Source of the DNA: Oscillospiraceae bacterium
GTDB lineage: Bacteria > Bacillota > Clostridia > Oscillospirales > Oscillospiraceae
Assembly (NCBI GenBank): GCA_017412585.1
Contig: JAFPXK010000024.1
Coordinates: 1-64,000 of the forward strand
Length of the DNA: 64,000 bases
Direction of reading: 5' to 3'
Part shown: positions 1 through 10,887 of the stretch, piece after piece
Layout: every line of letters starts with the position of its first letter
How positions within the stretch are numbered: the first letter of the stretch is position 1
The notes under the pieces: generated by a model
Told to the model about the DNA's origin: nothing
The model's database searches: none
Seen by the model: the letters and a program-made list of their open reading frames with translations, nothing else
Program-made: the position numbers and the translations under genes

Positions 1-195
1 GCGCCGGAGCCGCCGCCCCACCGTCCGCCGCCGGGCACTCCCTCTCCCCCGCCCTTTTCCCTTGGGCCGCTGCTGCAGCAGATGGAGGACGTGGACTCCG
101 GTGACTTGCTGCTGCTGTTTCTGCTGCTGATGCTGTTCCAAAAAGGAACGGACGAGGAGCTGGTCATCGCCCTGGGCTTGCTGCTGATACTGTAA
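1..195 (+). CDS. C-terminal end of an unidentified Leu-rich protein (5' partial)
   Basis: An open frame enters from the left edge and stops with TAA at 193-195, giving at least 64 residues. The visible part begins Pro-rich, with several PPP runs. It ends in a very Leu-rich tail containing DLLLLFLLLMLF and, after a short charged patch (QKGTDEE), LVIALGLLLIL. The tail could be a membrane or amphipathic segment. A hairpin follows directly, which fits a gene end. I do not recognise the family and the N-terminus is outside the window. Confidence 0.5.
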   Translation, partial: APEPPPHRPPPGTPSPPPFSLGPLLQQMEDVDSGDLLLLFLLLMLFQKGTDEELVIALGLLLIL

Positions 196-196
196 A

Positions 197-222
197 AAGA
201 CGGATGCCGAAGCATCCGTCTT
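197..222 (+). terminator. Hairpin just after the partial gene, also first unit of a palindrome cassette
   Basis: The arms AAGACGGATGC and GCATCCGTCTT flank a CGAA loop and begin one base after the stop codon. Only two Ts follow, so termination is plausible rather than certain. The same hairpin recurs at 426-454. Confidence 0.45.
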
Positions 223-454
223 GAGCCTGTCAAAAATCGGCTATGCCGTTTTTTGACAATGGGATTGCAGGCTACTGCGCGCGCGAATAGTACGCCTCCG
301 GCGCACTATTCGCACACTTCGTAGCCTGAGAAGTGAAAAAAGTGACGCGCATGTCGTCACTTTTTTCGGATTTCACGGGTTCGCGCCTGCGGGCGCGAAA
401 TCTGCGATGCTTTTTTGACAATCTAAAGACGGATGCCGAAGCATCCGTCTTTTT
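197..454. repeat. Cassette of consecutive palindromes bounded by two copies of one hairpin
   Basis: This 258-base non-coding stretch is almost entirely inverted repeats. The identical hairpin arms GACGGATGC/GCATCCGTC mark both ends (197-222 and 426-454). Between them lie: a TGTCAAAA/TTTTTTGACA stem (229-258); a long interrupted stem with outer arms CAGGCTAC/GTAGCCTG and inner arms GCGAATAGT/ACTATTCGC (268-328); AAAAAAGTGACG/CGTCACTTTTTT (336-366); and TTCGCGCC/GGCGCGAA (380-399). The string TTTTTTGACAAT occurs at both 251-260 and 411-421. This looks like a non-autonomous repetitive element (MITE or REP type). No ORF here looks real. Confidence 0.6.
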
Positions 455-471
455 ACATTGGTATCGGTCAA

Positions 472-813
472 TCAGCCCGGAGGCCAGGTCATATCCCGGC
501 CGCTTAGGACGTGGAAGTGCAGGTGGGGCACGCTTTGGCCCGCCTGCTCGCCGATGTTGGACACCACGCGGTAGCTCTCCAGGCCCAGCTCCTTCGTCAC
601 CTTGGCGATGACGGCGAAGATGTGTGCCACCACAGCGCTGTTGCCCTCGTCGATACCGGCCACGGAGGGAATGTGGGCCTTGGGAATCACCAGAAAATGG
701 ACAGGCGCCTGGGGGTCGATATCGTAAAAGGCGTAGCACAACTCATCCTCATACACCTTTTTGCTGGGGATCTCCCCGGCGGCGATGGCGCAAAACAGGC
801 AATCGTTTTTCAT
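472..813 (-). CDS. HIT-family nucleotide-binding hydrolase
   Basis: This 113-residue protein is a complete histidine-triad protein of the HINT branch. The N-terminal CLFCAIAAGEIPS is typical of the family. The catalytic triad HLHFHV has His at about residues 97, 99 and 101. HINT proteins hydrolyse nucleoside phosphoramidates and related AMP conjugates in the cytoplasm; the physiological substrate is usually unknown. It is the last gene of the alaS transcript, 15 bases after the DUF4250 gene, and is followed by the palindrome cassette that may terminate the transcript. Family assignment is secure; the exact substrate is not. Confidence 0.93.
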   Translation of the reverse strand: MKNDCLFCAIAAGEIPSKKVYEDELCYAFYDIDPQAPVHFLVIPKAHIPSVAGIDEGNSAVVAHIFAVIAKVTKELGLESYRVVSNIGEQAGQSVPHLHFHVLSGRDMTWPPG

Positions 814-828
814 GGGATGCTCCTTTCG

Positions 829-1001
829 TCAAATAAACTGATGGGAAGCCTCGTCATACCGGGCGGACACGCCGTGCAGCGCATCCTCCAGGGCGGAGCG
901 GTCAACATCCAGCACGGCGCACAGCTCATCCAGATCGGCGAACTCGTCCCGCAGCTTGGTGTTGACGTAGCTCAGGAGAATATACGGGTCCTTGGGCAGC
1001 A

Positions 1002-1002
<1 letters not shown>
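829..1002 (-). CDS. DUF4250 small protein
   Basis: A 57-residue protein beginning MLPKDPYILLSYVNTKLRD, with a following LDELCAVLDVD segment. This matches the compact, uncharacterised DUF4250 family of Firmicutes. Its ATG (1002-1000) overlaps the alaS stop by one base (TGATG), so translation is probably coupled to alaS. The longer in-frame extension upstream lies inside alaS and is rejected. The LDELC-LDVD region resembles a short helical DNA-binding or interaction motif, but no function is known. Confidence 0.85.
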
Positions 1003-3647
<2,645 letters not shown>

Positions 3648-3691
3648 GGTGGTTTCTTCCTTTCTGAAATCAGAATATGTAATTACGCTGT

Positions 3692-3925
3692 AAAAAAGAG
3701 AAAGACCCCGCCACCAGCATAGGGGCGAAGTCCAGCTTCACGGTACCACCCTAATTATCCTCCCGCAGGAGGCGTCTTAGTCACCCGGTAACGGGGGCGA
3801 AGCGTGCCGCTCGTCGCGGCCGGCTCAGGAGTGGCTGGCGAATGCGCGGTGCCGGCGGGCTCACACCTCTCCCGCCTCGCTTTGGGCTGCTACAAACCCT
3901 TCTTTCCATCATAGCTTTTAACTCT
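3692..3925 (-). promoter_or_regulatory. T-box riboswitch upstream of alaS (alanine type by context)
   Basis: On the minus strand the leader contains the hallmark T-box sequence AGGGTGGTACCGTG (about 3739-3753), which pairs with the NCCA end of uncharged tRNA. It then has a terminator stem GACTTCGCC/GGCGGGGTC (3704-3732) followed by a T-rich run (3692-3703). Upstream lie stem I-like pairings and a strong promoter. Low charged tRNA-Ala should favour the antiterminator and raise alaS expression. I did not pin down the specifier codon; alanine specificity rests on the downstream gene. This leader and the two flanking promoters account for the gene-free stretch 3648-4062. Confidence 0.9.
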
Positions 3926-3929
3926 GCTT

Positions 3930-3957
3930 ATTGTACCACAATTCTATCTGTTGTCAA
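3930..3957 (-). promoter_or_regulatory. Sigma-A type promoter of the alaS operon
   Basis: On the minus strand, TTGACA (3957-3952) and TACAAT (3935-3930) are separated by 16 bases. Initiation near 3923 would produce the T-box leader. Confidence 0.8.
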
Positions 3958-3995
3958 GAACAGGTTTTACCCCGCCCGCGAAGCAAAATCCGGGA

Positions 3996-4023
3996 TTGCA
4001 ATGCCGCGAAAATCTGATATACT
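3996..4023 (+). promoter_or_regulatory. Promoter of the DUF1275 gene
   Basis: TTGCAA (3996-4001), a 16-base spacer and TATACT (4018-4023), with TGA before the -10 acting as an extended -10. Initiation near 4030 rules out the in-frame GTG at 4024 as the start codon. Confidence 0.65.
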
Positions 4024-4062
4024 GTGACAGGATTGATCGAATACCGTGGAATGGGGTGCCCC

Positions 4063-4740
4063 ATGATGGATAAGCTCTCCCAAAAGCCTCATATTGATAT
4101 GTACCGTCATTTCGCCTTTGCCTGCGTGGGCGGTTATTTCGCCTCCTACGCCATTCTGACCCGCTTCGGCGTTATGGCCAACGCCCAGACCATGAACCTG
4201 GTGGAGCTGGTGCTCACGGCTCTCACAGGCAGTTGGGCGGCGGCAGTCCAGCATCTGGGCTCTTTCCTCATCTACGTGGCGGGCACCATGCTGACGGTGC
4301 TTCTCCCCCGCCGCCTTGGCTGGAGCGTGCGGCGGCTCAGCCCCTTCGTGTCTGCCGCGGCGGCGGTGGCCATGGCGTTTATCCCGATGAACACTCCGGT
4401 GATCGTCAGCCTCTACCCCATTTTCTTTGCCGTCAGCTTCCAGTGGAGCAGCTATCACGGCGCCGACGGCTTTTACAGCTCCACCATTTTCTCCACCAAC
4501 AATACCAAGCAGGCCTCTCTGTCTCTGGCGGAATACCTGTGCGACGGCGATAAAGCCCACCTGCGGAAAACCCGGCTCTACGCCTTGACCCTGCTCCACT
4601 TCCACCTGGGCGTTGCACTGGGCTATCTGGCTGTGAAAGCCTTCGCCCAATACGGCTCATTTTGCCTCCTTCCGCTGCTGGCATGGTGCTATATTCTGGT
4701 GTTGGCGGAGGACAATGCGCCTGCTGCCGATAAGAACTAA
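4063..4740 (+). CDS. YoaK/DUF1275-family integral membrane protein
   Basis: About 225 residues with several hydrophobic membrane segments. It carries features of the DUF1275 (YoaK) family: GYFASYAIL in the first segment, MNLVELVLTALTG, and FSTNNTKQASLSLAEYL near the middle, matching the conserved T-x-N stretch. The function is unknown; members are predicted inner-membrane proteins, possibly transporters. Two adjacent ATGs (4063, 4066) or ATG 4051 could start translation; none has a strong ribosome site, and the promoter position excludes the GTG at 4024. It is monocistronic, ending at a hairpin shared with the convergent U32 gene. Confidence 0.8.
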   Translation: MMDKLSQKPHIDMYRHFAFACVGGYFASYAILTRFGVMANAQTMNLVELVLTALTGSWAAAVQHLGSFLIYVAGTMLTVLLPRRLGWSVRRLSPFVSAAAAVAMAFIPMNTPVIVSLYPIFFAVSFQWSSYHGADGFYSSTIFSTNNTKQASLSLAEYLCDGDKAHLRKTRLYALTLLHFHLGVALGYLAVKAFAQYGSFCLLPLLAWCYILVLAEDNAPAADKN

Positions 4741-4756
4741 AGACAATGCAGATGAG

Positions 4757-4784
4757 AAAACCGCCCGTGAGGGCGGTTTTTTAA
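4757..4784. terminator. Bidirectional terminator between the DUF1275 and U32 genes
   Basis: The stem AAAACCGCCC/GGGCGGTTTT with loop GTGA is followed by further Ts on the plus strand and by T-rich sequence in the opposite direction. It serves two convergent genes. Confidence 0.85.
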
Positions 4785-6004
4785 TCTTTTGCGCTCAATT
4801 CCACCCCGTGGCGGACGAAGCTCATAGGCGGCACGGCCCGAGGCAGCTTCATGCGGAACACCATCTGGGGCGTTTTCGGCTCGTCCAGCGGCGTCCCGTC
4901 CTCCGCTTCCATCATAGGGGCCGTCAGCGAAAAGGGCTTTGTGTCCGGGCCCACGATCTCGATTTCATCCCCGGCGCGGAACTTGTTCCGCAGGCTCAAT
5001 GTGGCGTTGCCCTCGCTGTCGCAGGAGGTCACCACGGCGCAAATCTGCCAATCCCGTATATACCGGGAGTTTTCGAAATACTGCCCCGGCGGGCCGTAGA
5101 AAAAGCCGGTGGAATAGTGGCGGTGACTGACGTGCTCCACCTCGTCCCGCCAGACCGGGTCCGCTTCCCTGCCCGCCGCCACGTCGTCCAGCACGTGGCG
5201 ATAGGCCCCGGTGACGATGGCGGCATAGTAGGCGGATTTGGCCCGGCCCTCGATTTTCAGACAGTCCACCCCGGCGTCCATCAGGTCGCCCAGGTGGTCG
5301 ATCATGCACATGTCACGGGAATTCATGATGTAGGTGCCCTTTTCGTCCTCAAACACCGGGAAATACTCCCCCGGCCGCTTCTCCTCCATAAGGGCGTAGC
5401 GGTAGCGGCAGGGCTGAGCGCACTCCCCCCGGTTGCTGTCCCGGCCCGTCATGTAGTTGCTCAAAAGACACCTTCCGGAATAGCTGACGCACATGGCGCC
5501 GTGGCAAAAGGTCTCGATCTCCAACTCCGGTGACACCCGGCGGCGGATTTCCCGCACCTCCTCCAGGCTCAATTCCCGGGCCAGCACCACCCGGGACGCC
5601 CCCAGGTCATACCAGGCCTGGGCCGTGGCGTAGTTGGCGATGGACTGCTGGGTAGAGATGTGGCGCTGACAGTGAGGCGCATATTTTCCCGCCATGGTGA
5701 AGGCCCCCAGGTCGGCCAATATCAGCGCGTCCACCCCTGCGGCATCCAGCCGTTCCAGATGGGCGGGCAGGCCGTCCACCTCGCCGCTGCGGGGCATGGT
5801 GTTGACGGTGGCATGCACCTTCACGCCGTGGTCGTGGGCAAAGGCAACCGCCTTGGGCAGCTCTTCATCAGTAAAATTCCCGGCGAAGGAGCGCATGCCA
5901 AATGCGGTGCCCGCCAGGTACACCGCATCGGCGCCGTATAACACGGCCATCTGTAATTTTTCCCAATCCCCTGCCGGGGCCAGGATTTCCGGTATTTTTC
6001 TCAT
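4781..6004 (-). CDS. Peptidase U32-family protein, probable tRNA uridine-34 hydroxylation (TrhP-like)
   Basis: A 407-residue cytoplasmic U32 protein. PEILAPAGDWEKL at the N-terminus and the Cys-bearing block HGAMCVSYSGRCLLSN...GECAQPCR (about 168-202) are diagnostic of the TrhP/RlhA branch. Members use prephenate to form 5-hydroxyuridine at tRNA position 34 (TrhP) or hydroxycytidine in 23S rRNA (RlhA). Position next to mltG, with alaS nearby, mirrors the Bacillus subtilis alaS-yrrL-yrrN-yrrO neighbourhood, which favours TrhP. It lies two bases after mltG, so co-transcription is likely. Bacilli carry two such genes here; this window has one. The peptidase name is historical. Confidence 0.85.
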   Translation of the reverse strand: MRKIPEILAPAGDWEKLQMAVLYGADAVYLAGTAFGMRSFAGNFTDEELPKAVAFAHDHGVKVHATVNTMPRSGEVDGLPAHLERLDAAGVDALILADLGAFTMAGKYAPHCQRHISTQQSIANYATAQAWYDLGASRVVLARELSLEEVREIRRRVSPELEIETFCHGAMCVSYSGRCLLSNYMTGRDSNRGECAQPCRYRYALMEEKRPGEYFPVFEDEKGTYIMNSRDMCMIDHLGDLMDAGVDCLKIEGRAKSAYYAAIVTGAYRHVLDDVAAGREADPVWRDEVEHVSHRHYSTGFFYGPPGQYFENSRYIRDWQICAVVTSCDSEGNATLSLRNKFRAGDEIEIVGPDTKPFSLTAPMMEAEDGTPLDEPKTPQMVFRMKLPRAVPPMSFVRHGVELSAKD

Positions 6005-6006
6005 GC

Positions 6007-7158
6007 TCAGTCGGGTTGATACATATCGCTGTTGACGAAGTTAAGGTGGTCGTTATAGTTGGTGAAGAAATGGTTGACGCCATCCTTGCCGGCGGCGAAG
6101 TAGAAGTAATCGGTGTGGTTGGGGTAGATGGCCGCCGCAATGGAGCTCATGCCGGGGTTGCAGATGGGGCCGATGGGCAGGCCCTGGTGGAGATAGGTGT
6201 TGTAGGGGCTGTCCAGCTCGGTGGAGAAGGCGGTCTTATCCTTGCCCTCCAGAGACAGGGCGTAATACACCGTGGTATCCAGCTGCAAGTAGCCGTAGGT
6301 CTCCCTGTCCTTGGTGCTCATGCGGTTATAGAGGACAGAGGCGATGTTCTTCCGCTCCTCCACATCGCCGATGCCCTCCTTTTCAATGATGGAGGCCATG
6401 GTGATGATCTGCCGCAGGTCGTAGCCGCTGCCCGCAATGGCGTTGGCGATCTCCGCGTCGATCTTGGTGACAAAGCCGGTCAGCAACGTGTCGATGGCGT
6501 ACACGGCGGACTTGTGGGGGTTAAAGTCGTAGGTATCCGGAAACAGGAAGCCCTCCATGCGGTTGATCTGCCCCAGCATGTCCTCCCGGAGGAAATCGTA
6601 GTCCTTGAACTCGTAGTTGGCGCAGGCGTCCTCCAGCTCCTCCACGGTGGCCACGCCGTTTTCCGCCAGCAGGTCGATGATCTGGCGCACGGTGAGGCCC
6701 TCGGGGATGGTGATGCGCACCAGGCCCTCCGCCTCACGGCGGTCCTCCTCATAGTCGTGCATGTTGGCGATGAGGCTGCGGTAGTCCATATCCGTGTTCA
6801 GCACGTATTCGCCGGGATCGATTTTGCTGGAGGCGTGCATGAACTTGCCCACAAACTTAAAAAAGCCCTTGTAATTGATGAGCCCTTCCTTTTTAAGCTT
6901 CCTCGCCACGTCGGATACGCTGTCGTCCTCCGTCACCACAATGGTAGCCTCCTTGTAAGGCTTGTTGAAGGCGCACAGGTCGTTGGCCAGCATCCAGCCA
7001 AAGCCCGCCAGCAGCGTGGACACCAGCAGAACGCTGACGAGATAGATGGCCACACGGAGACCGGCGTTCTTGCGGCGCTTCTTCCGTGGCCGCTGTCCGG
7101 TCTGCCGACGCACCTCCTTGGGGTCAAAATAGGTGGTTTCAAACTTATCATTTGCCAT
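6007..7158 (-). CDS. mltG: Endolytic murein transglycosylase MltG (YceG-like)
   Basis: A 383-residue type II membrane protein that cleaves nascent glycan strands. A basic cytoplasmic tail (RQTGQRPRKKRRKN) is followed by one membrane segment near residues 32-55 and a LysM-like subdomain (VSDVARKLKKEGLI). The catalytic YceG domain contains IIEKEG with the presumed catalytic Glu, VLYNRM and, near the end, LPIGPICNPGMSSI. Length and motif order match the family. The minus-strand sequence GAAAGGATTTACCGTT precedes the ATG. It has its own promoter at 7222-7250 and is followed closely by the U32 gene. Confidence 0.95.
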   Translation of the reverse strand: MANDKFETTYFDPKEVRRQTGQRPRKKRRKNAGLRVAIYLVSVLLVSTLLAGFGWMLANDLCAFNKPYKEATIVVTEDDSVSDVARKLKKEGLINYKGFFKFVGKFMHASSKIDPGEYVLNTDMDYRSLIANMHDYEEDRREAEGLVRITIPEGLTVRQIIDLLAENGVATVEELEDACANYEFKDYDFLREDMLGQINRMEGFLFPDTYDFNPHKSAVYAIDTLLTGFVTKIDAEIANAIAGSGYDLRQIITMASIIEKEGIGDVEERKNIASVLYNRMSTKDRETYGYLQLDTTVYYALSLEGKDKTAFSTELDSPYNTYLHQGLPIGPICNPGMSSIAAAIYPNHTDYFYFAAGKDGVNHFFTNYNDHLNFVNSDMYQPD

Positions 7159-7221
7159 AACGGTAAATCCTTTCGCATCACCGCCGTTCAGGCGGCGCTA
7201 TGTCCATAAAATTACATGGTA

Positions 7222-7250
7222 AGTATACCACACTCCCCCGGGATTGTAAA
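7222..7250 (-). promoter_or_regulatory. Promoter of the mltG-U32 operon
   Basis: On the minus strand, TTTACA (7250-7245), a 17-base spacer and TATACT (7227-7222) match a sigma-A promoter. Confidence 0.7.
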
Positions 7251-7265
7251 CCGTTCGACAGAAAC

Positions 7266-7290
7266 AAAAGCGGGCATCAGCCCGCTTTTG
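7266..7290 (-). terminator. Terminator of the clostripain-like gene
   Basis: The stem AAAAGCGGGC/GCCCGCTTTT with loop ATCA lies 18 bases past the stop codon. On the minus strand it ends in a T run. Confidence 0.85.
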
Positions 7291-7307
7291 TCGTAAAAGA
7301 TATGGGA

Positions 7308-9662
7308 TTATTGGGGAATCGCCGGCGTCCAGTGCTCCTGGGCATAAATGTCGGTAAAGAGGTAGGAAGCCAGCGCCGGGGACGTGAGATACACGTTGCT
7401 GATCTGGTGGTCGCCGGAGTAGGTCAGCGGCTCACCCAGGGTGTAGCTGCCCTGATACTGCCCGTCATAGCTGTAATAGTCACAAAGGAACACGATTTCG
7501 TCCCCTTCTTCCAGCTGGTCGGATTTGGGCAGGGTGTCCGTCTCGCCGTCCACGTACACGTTCCGGGCCCCGGCGATGTAGCCGTAGGGATGGTCGGTGT
7601 CAAACACCAGCAGCAGCTCGGCCCGCTGGTCGTTCAGCAGCACGGGCACCCGGCCGGTGATGGTGTACTCGTCGCCGTCGTAGACGGTGTCCATGTAGTA
7701 GTAGGCCACAGGCTGATCGTCGATGGCCAGCCAGGTGCCATCAAACTCTCCCAGCAATGCGCCTTCGGCTGTAAAGGAAAAAACATTGTCAAGGCCCATA
7801 TCCAAATAGCCTTCGCCGTCATCCAGGAACACGTTGAGCTGCAGATCGTGAACTAAATCCCACTGCGCATTGCTCATGCGCAGCACGTAGGAGCCGTCCT
7901 CCGGCAGCCACACAAGCTGGCTCTCGTCAAAGCGGTTTTCCGCCAGGAAGCAGGCGGTACTTTCCACGTCCATGGACCTTCCGCCGTCACCCAGCAGGGT
8001 CATCAGCAGCGAGGCGATCTGCTCCGTGTCCACCTGCTGCAAGGCGCTGCCGCCCCCCAGAAGCTGGGAGAACATGGAGCCGGACCCGCCGCCTGAAATC
8101 TGCTGCCCCGCGGAGGACATGGAGGCGAACTGACGGATGCACTGGCTGTACTCGTCGTCCATGCCGATGGCGTCATAGGTGGCCACGGCGCTGTTCACCT
8201 TGCCCTTATTCTGATAGGGGAAATAGATGGACAGGCCGTAGGCGTTGGTCATATCGGAGGAGGTCTTGTTGTATTTAATTGCGCTCAAAAGGGCCTGGGC
8301 CAGGGCGCTGCCCTCCTGGGTGCCCATCTTCCCCGCCATGTGAACAAGGTCCACCTGGTCGATGTGGTTGGCGGAGGCAAATTCTCTGGCGCCGCCCCGG
8401 GCGTTGGACACCGCCGTATACTGATTGCTTTGCAGCATAGCCGTGGTGCTCTCTGCAAAGTCATTCAGCTTTACAGGCACGGTGGTGGAAAGCTCCGCCA
8501 GATCCACCAGGGAAAGGGTGGTTTTCTGCCCGGGGCACTTCTGGGCGCAGACGGACACAAAGTCGTCGATGATGTTCTTGCCCAGCTCCGTGGTGGGCAT
8601 GGAGGTATTTTTGGACAGCTTGGTGAGCCAGTTGGTATAATACCAGCCCACGCCGGGCTCCGTCTCCTCCGAGGCCACCAGGTAGTCGCCGTACTGCTCC
8701 AGCATCAGCGCATTTTCCAGCGTTGCCATCAGGCAGGTGTCAAAGCCAATCATGTCGAAAGTCATGCCCCCGTCGCTCAGCGCCTCGTTGATGCCCTGTA
8801 AACTCATGGAGCCGGCGGAGGAATATTTCTCGTCGTAGCCGTAGCCGCTGATGGAGCCGCCGCCGTGATCCCAGAAAATCAGCATATTCCGGTTGGCGTC
8901 CGGGAAGTTCCTGGCGCAGTATCGGATAAACCGGCTCAGCGTTTCGGGGCTGGTCATGGCCCGGCTGCCATCATCCTCCACCAGGCGCACCAGGCCATTG
9001 CCCGTCACCTGGTAAATCTGATTGACGCTGCTGCTGACCACGTTATTCCGCCACTGCTTGGCGCCGCCGGTATAGATAATCAGGTTCACGTTGTCGCCGA
9101 TGGTGGCGTCCAGCATCTCCTGGAGGTCGCTGGTGGCCATGCCGTTGCGGGATTCCAGGTCCGCGCCGCACATATACACCATCAGGTTGATCTTGTCCCG
9201 TCCGCCGCCCAGGATGGCGGTGCGCTTGGCCCTGGCGGTGGCGGCGGTGTCGGTGTTCAGCCGTCCCACGTTGGTCCCCAGCTCCCACCCGCTGGAGGTG
9301 GTGCCGTTGCCGGTATAGCTGCCGCTTAAAAGGCCGCTCAATACGGAGCTGGTGCCGCTGTACTGCTGGCTGATGGTGGCGGAGGGCGTGACAGGCGCGG
9401 TAACGTCACCGCCGCCCAAAAGGCCGCTGAGCCCCGCTCCGCCGCCGCCCAGCAGCATGACGGCGATGATGATAATGGTAATCAGGGGGCTTCTCCCCCC
9501 TGCCCTGCCGCCGCGCTGTCCGCCGCCGGCGCCGCCCTGGGGCCTGCCTTGGTAGCCGTCCTGGCGCCCGACGGGGCCGCCTGTGGAGACCTGCGTCCCC
9601 TTGCACACGTCCTTTCCTACGCCGGTAATGTGCTTCTCCCGGCCTGTGGGTCGATTATCCAT
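7308..9662 (-). CDS. Clostripain-family (peptidase C11) membrane-anchored cysteine protease
   Basis: 784 residues. A Gly/Arg-rich cytoplasmic N-terminus (about 1-57) precedes one membrane segment (ITIIIIAVMLLG, 61-72), placing the rest outside. The C11 catalytic dyad is visible as WDHGGG (His 266) and FDTCLMA (Cys 310), with the NLMVYMCGADLE strand before it. C11 proteases cut after Arg/Lys and often self-activate. The long C-terminal half is probably beta-rich. The N-terminal extension, about 60 residues rich in GGR/QGG repeats, is unusual and may be a low-complexity cytoplasmic tail. GGAGG precedes the ATG. It follows the EEP-family gene by 28 bases and probably shares its transcript. Confidence 0.88.
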   Translation of the reverse strand: MDNRPTGREKHITGVGKDVCKGTQVSTGGPVGRQDGYQGRPQGGAGGGQRGGRAGGRSPLITIIIIAVMLLGGGGAGLSGLLGGGDVTAPVTPSATISQQYSGTSSVLSGLLSGSYTGNGTTSSGWELGTNVGRLNTDTAATARAKRTAILGGGRDKINLMVYMCGADLESRNGMATSDLQEMLDATIGDNVNLIIYTGGAKQWRNNVVSSSVNQIYQVTGNGLVRLVEDDGSRAMTSPETLSRFIRYCARNFPDANRNMLIFWDHGGGSISGYGYDEKYSSAGSMSLQGINEALSDGGMTFDMIGFDTCLMATLENALMLEQYGDYLVASEETEPGVGWYYTNWLTKLSKNTSMPTTELGKNIIDDFVSVCAQKCPGQKTTLSLVDLAELSTTVPVKLNDFAESTTAMLQSNQYTAVSNARGGAREFASANHIDQVDLVHMAGKMGTQEGSALAQALLSAIKYNKTSSDMTNAYGLSIYFPYQNKGKVNSAVATYDAIGMDDEYSQCIRQFASMSSAGQQISGGGSGSMFSQLLGGGSALQQVDTEQIASLLMTLLGDGGRSMDVESTACFLAENRFDESQLVWLPEDGSYVLRMSNAQWDLVHDLQLNVFLDDGEGYLDMGLDNVFSFTAEGALLGEFDGTWLAIDDQPVAYYYMDTVYDGDEYTITGRVPVLLNDQRAELLLVFDTDHPYGYIAGARNVYVDGETDTLPKSDQLEEGDEIVFLCDYYSYDGQYQGSYTLGEPLTYSGDHQISNVYLTSPALASYLFTDIYAQEHWTPAIPQ

Positions 9663-9690
9663 GGTAAATCCTCCAAAATAGTTGCAAATC

Positions 9691-10764
9691 TCACTCCGCC
9701 AGCAGCGTGAAATCCATCACCACCGGGTTATGGTCGGAATAGGCAAAGCCGGTGTCCACCACGCGAATACCGTTCATCTCCACGTTGGCGGATGTGATGA
9801 AGCCGTCGATGGTCAGCACGTACTGGCCCTGGTGATAGGGGCCGTCGGCGTTGCGGCAGGTGGGCACGGGGTTGTTTTCATCCAGAGGCGCGCGCAGCGT
9901 AAGCTGGGGATACTTGTCCAAAACCTCCTGGGGAATGGGCTGGGCCCAGGTGTACTCCTGGTCCGCCTCGCCGAAATAGACGCTGGAATCGCCTAAAATA
10001 TCCTTGTTGAAGTCACCGCCGCCGATGACGTAGTTGCCCTTGGCATACTCCTCCGCCATGGACCCCAGCACAAGCTCAAGCTGCTCGTTGGCGATGGTAC
10101 CGTCGCTGGTGTAGGCGGACAGATGGAAGTTGTAGACCACCAGCTCCCGGCCGCCCTCCACCGGAATGCGGCTCACACTGTAACACCGGTCCAGATCCAC
10201 CAGCTTCATCACGCTGTCCTCAATGGGCAGCTCATACCGCTGCGCATCCGAAATAGCAAAGGGCGACAGGGTCATGATGCCCGCCACCGACTTGCCGTGG
10301 GGCTGGGTAAAGGGGTAGAACAAAAACGGAGAATCATAGTTCTGGGCCCAAATCCACCCCATATCCGGCAGCGCCGCCACAATGGGCTCCACCTCGTCCC
10401 GGTGATAGGAGCGGGTGGCGTCCCGGTCCACCTCCTGCACGATGTAGAGGTCAGCCTCCTGCGCCGCCAGCTCCCGGGCAATGTTCTCCATGTTGGCGTC
10501 CAGCCGCTCCTCGCTCCAGGCCCAACTCTCGGTGCCGCCGTCCATAAAGAAGCCATAGTCGCTCTCATAGGCGCCGAAGCCGATGTTCCACGTCATAATG
10601 GTGTAGTCCTTGGCGGGCTGCATTTCCCCGCTCTGCGGATTGCTGACCTCCAGCGCCATATCGCCCAGGCGGTGATAATCAATGAACACGTAGGCCACAT
10701 AGCCGCCCACGATCAGCACCAACGCCAGCACCACGCACAGCAGCGCTTTCAACCATTTTTTCAT
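9691..10764 (-). CDS. Endonuclease/exonuclease/phosphatase-family exported protein
   Basis: 357 residues with an N-terminal membrane anchor or uncleaved signal (LKALLCVVLALVLIVGGYVAYVF). The EEP metal-dependent phosphoesterase fold shows TWNIGFG (N for metal contact), YIVQEVD (catalytic Glu), VYNFHLS, GGDFN and the terminal FAYSDHNPVVMDF (catalytic Asp-His). Substrates in this superfamily range from DNA to sphingomyelin and inositol phosphates. Extracytoplasmic location argues for a lipid or phosphodiester substrate over chromosomal DNA, but that is inference. It lies directly upstream of the clostripain-like gene. Confidence 0.85.
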   Translation of the reverse strand: MKKWLKALLCVVLALVLIVGGYVAYVFIDYHRLGDMALEVSNPQSGEMQPAKDYTIMTWNIGFGAYESDYGFFMDGGTESWAWSEERLDANMENIARELAAQEADLYIVQEVDRDATRSYHRDEVEPIVAALPDMGWIWAQNYDSPFLFYPFTQPHGKSVAGIMTLSPFAISDAQRYELPIEDSVMKLVDLDRCYSVSRIPVEGGRELVVYNFHLSAYTSDGTIANEQLELVLGSMAEEYAKGNYVIGGGDFNKDILGDSSVYFGEADQEYTWAQPIPQEVLDKYPQLTLRAPLDENNPVPTCRNADGPYHQGQYVLTIDGFITSANVEMNGIRVVDTGFAYSDHNPVVMDFTLLAE

Positions 10765-10778
10765 AGCATTCCCCTGCC

Positions 10779-10807
10779 TTTACTTTTTTCTTCACTTGCA
10801 TTATAAT
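10779..10807 (+). promoter_or_regulatory. Possible promoter for the rhomboid gene
   Basis: TTTACT (10779-10784), a 17-base spacer and TATAAT (10802-10807) on the plus strand. A second ATTATAAT lies at 10847-10854, with a GGCGGCGCACCGCC inverted repeat between them. The AT boxes are near-palindromic, so either or both could serve the divergent EEP gene. Confidence 0.4.
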
Positions 10808-10887
10808 GGGAATCGATTATCCGGCGGCGCACCGCCGTCACCTGCCATTATAATCGCTATACCGACGTTTGAAAAGAGGAAATTCCA

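Noticed and set aside
4024-4062. GTG start at 4024 for the DUF1275 gene
   Set aside because: It directly follows the -10 box of a good promoter, so it would lie at or before the transcription start.
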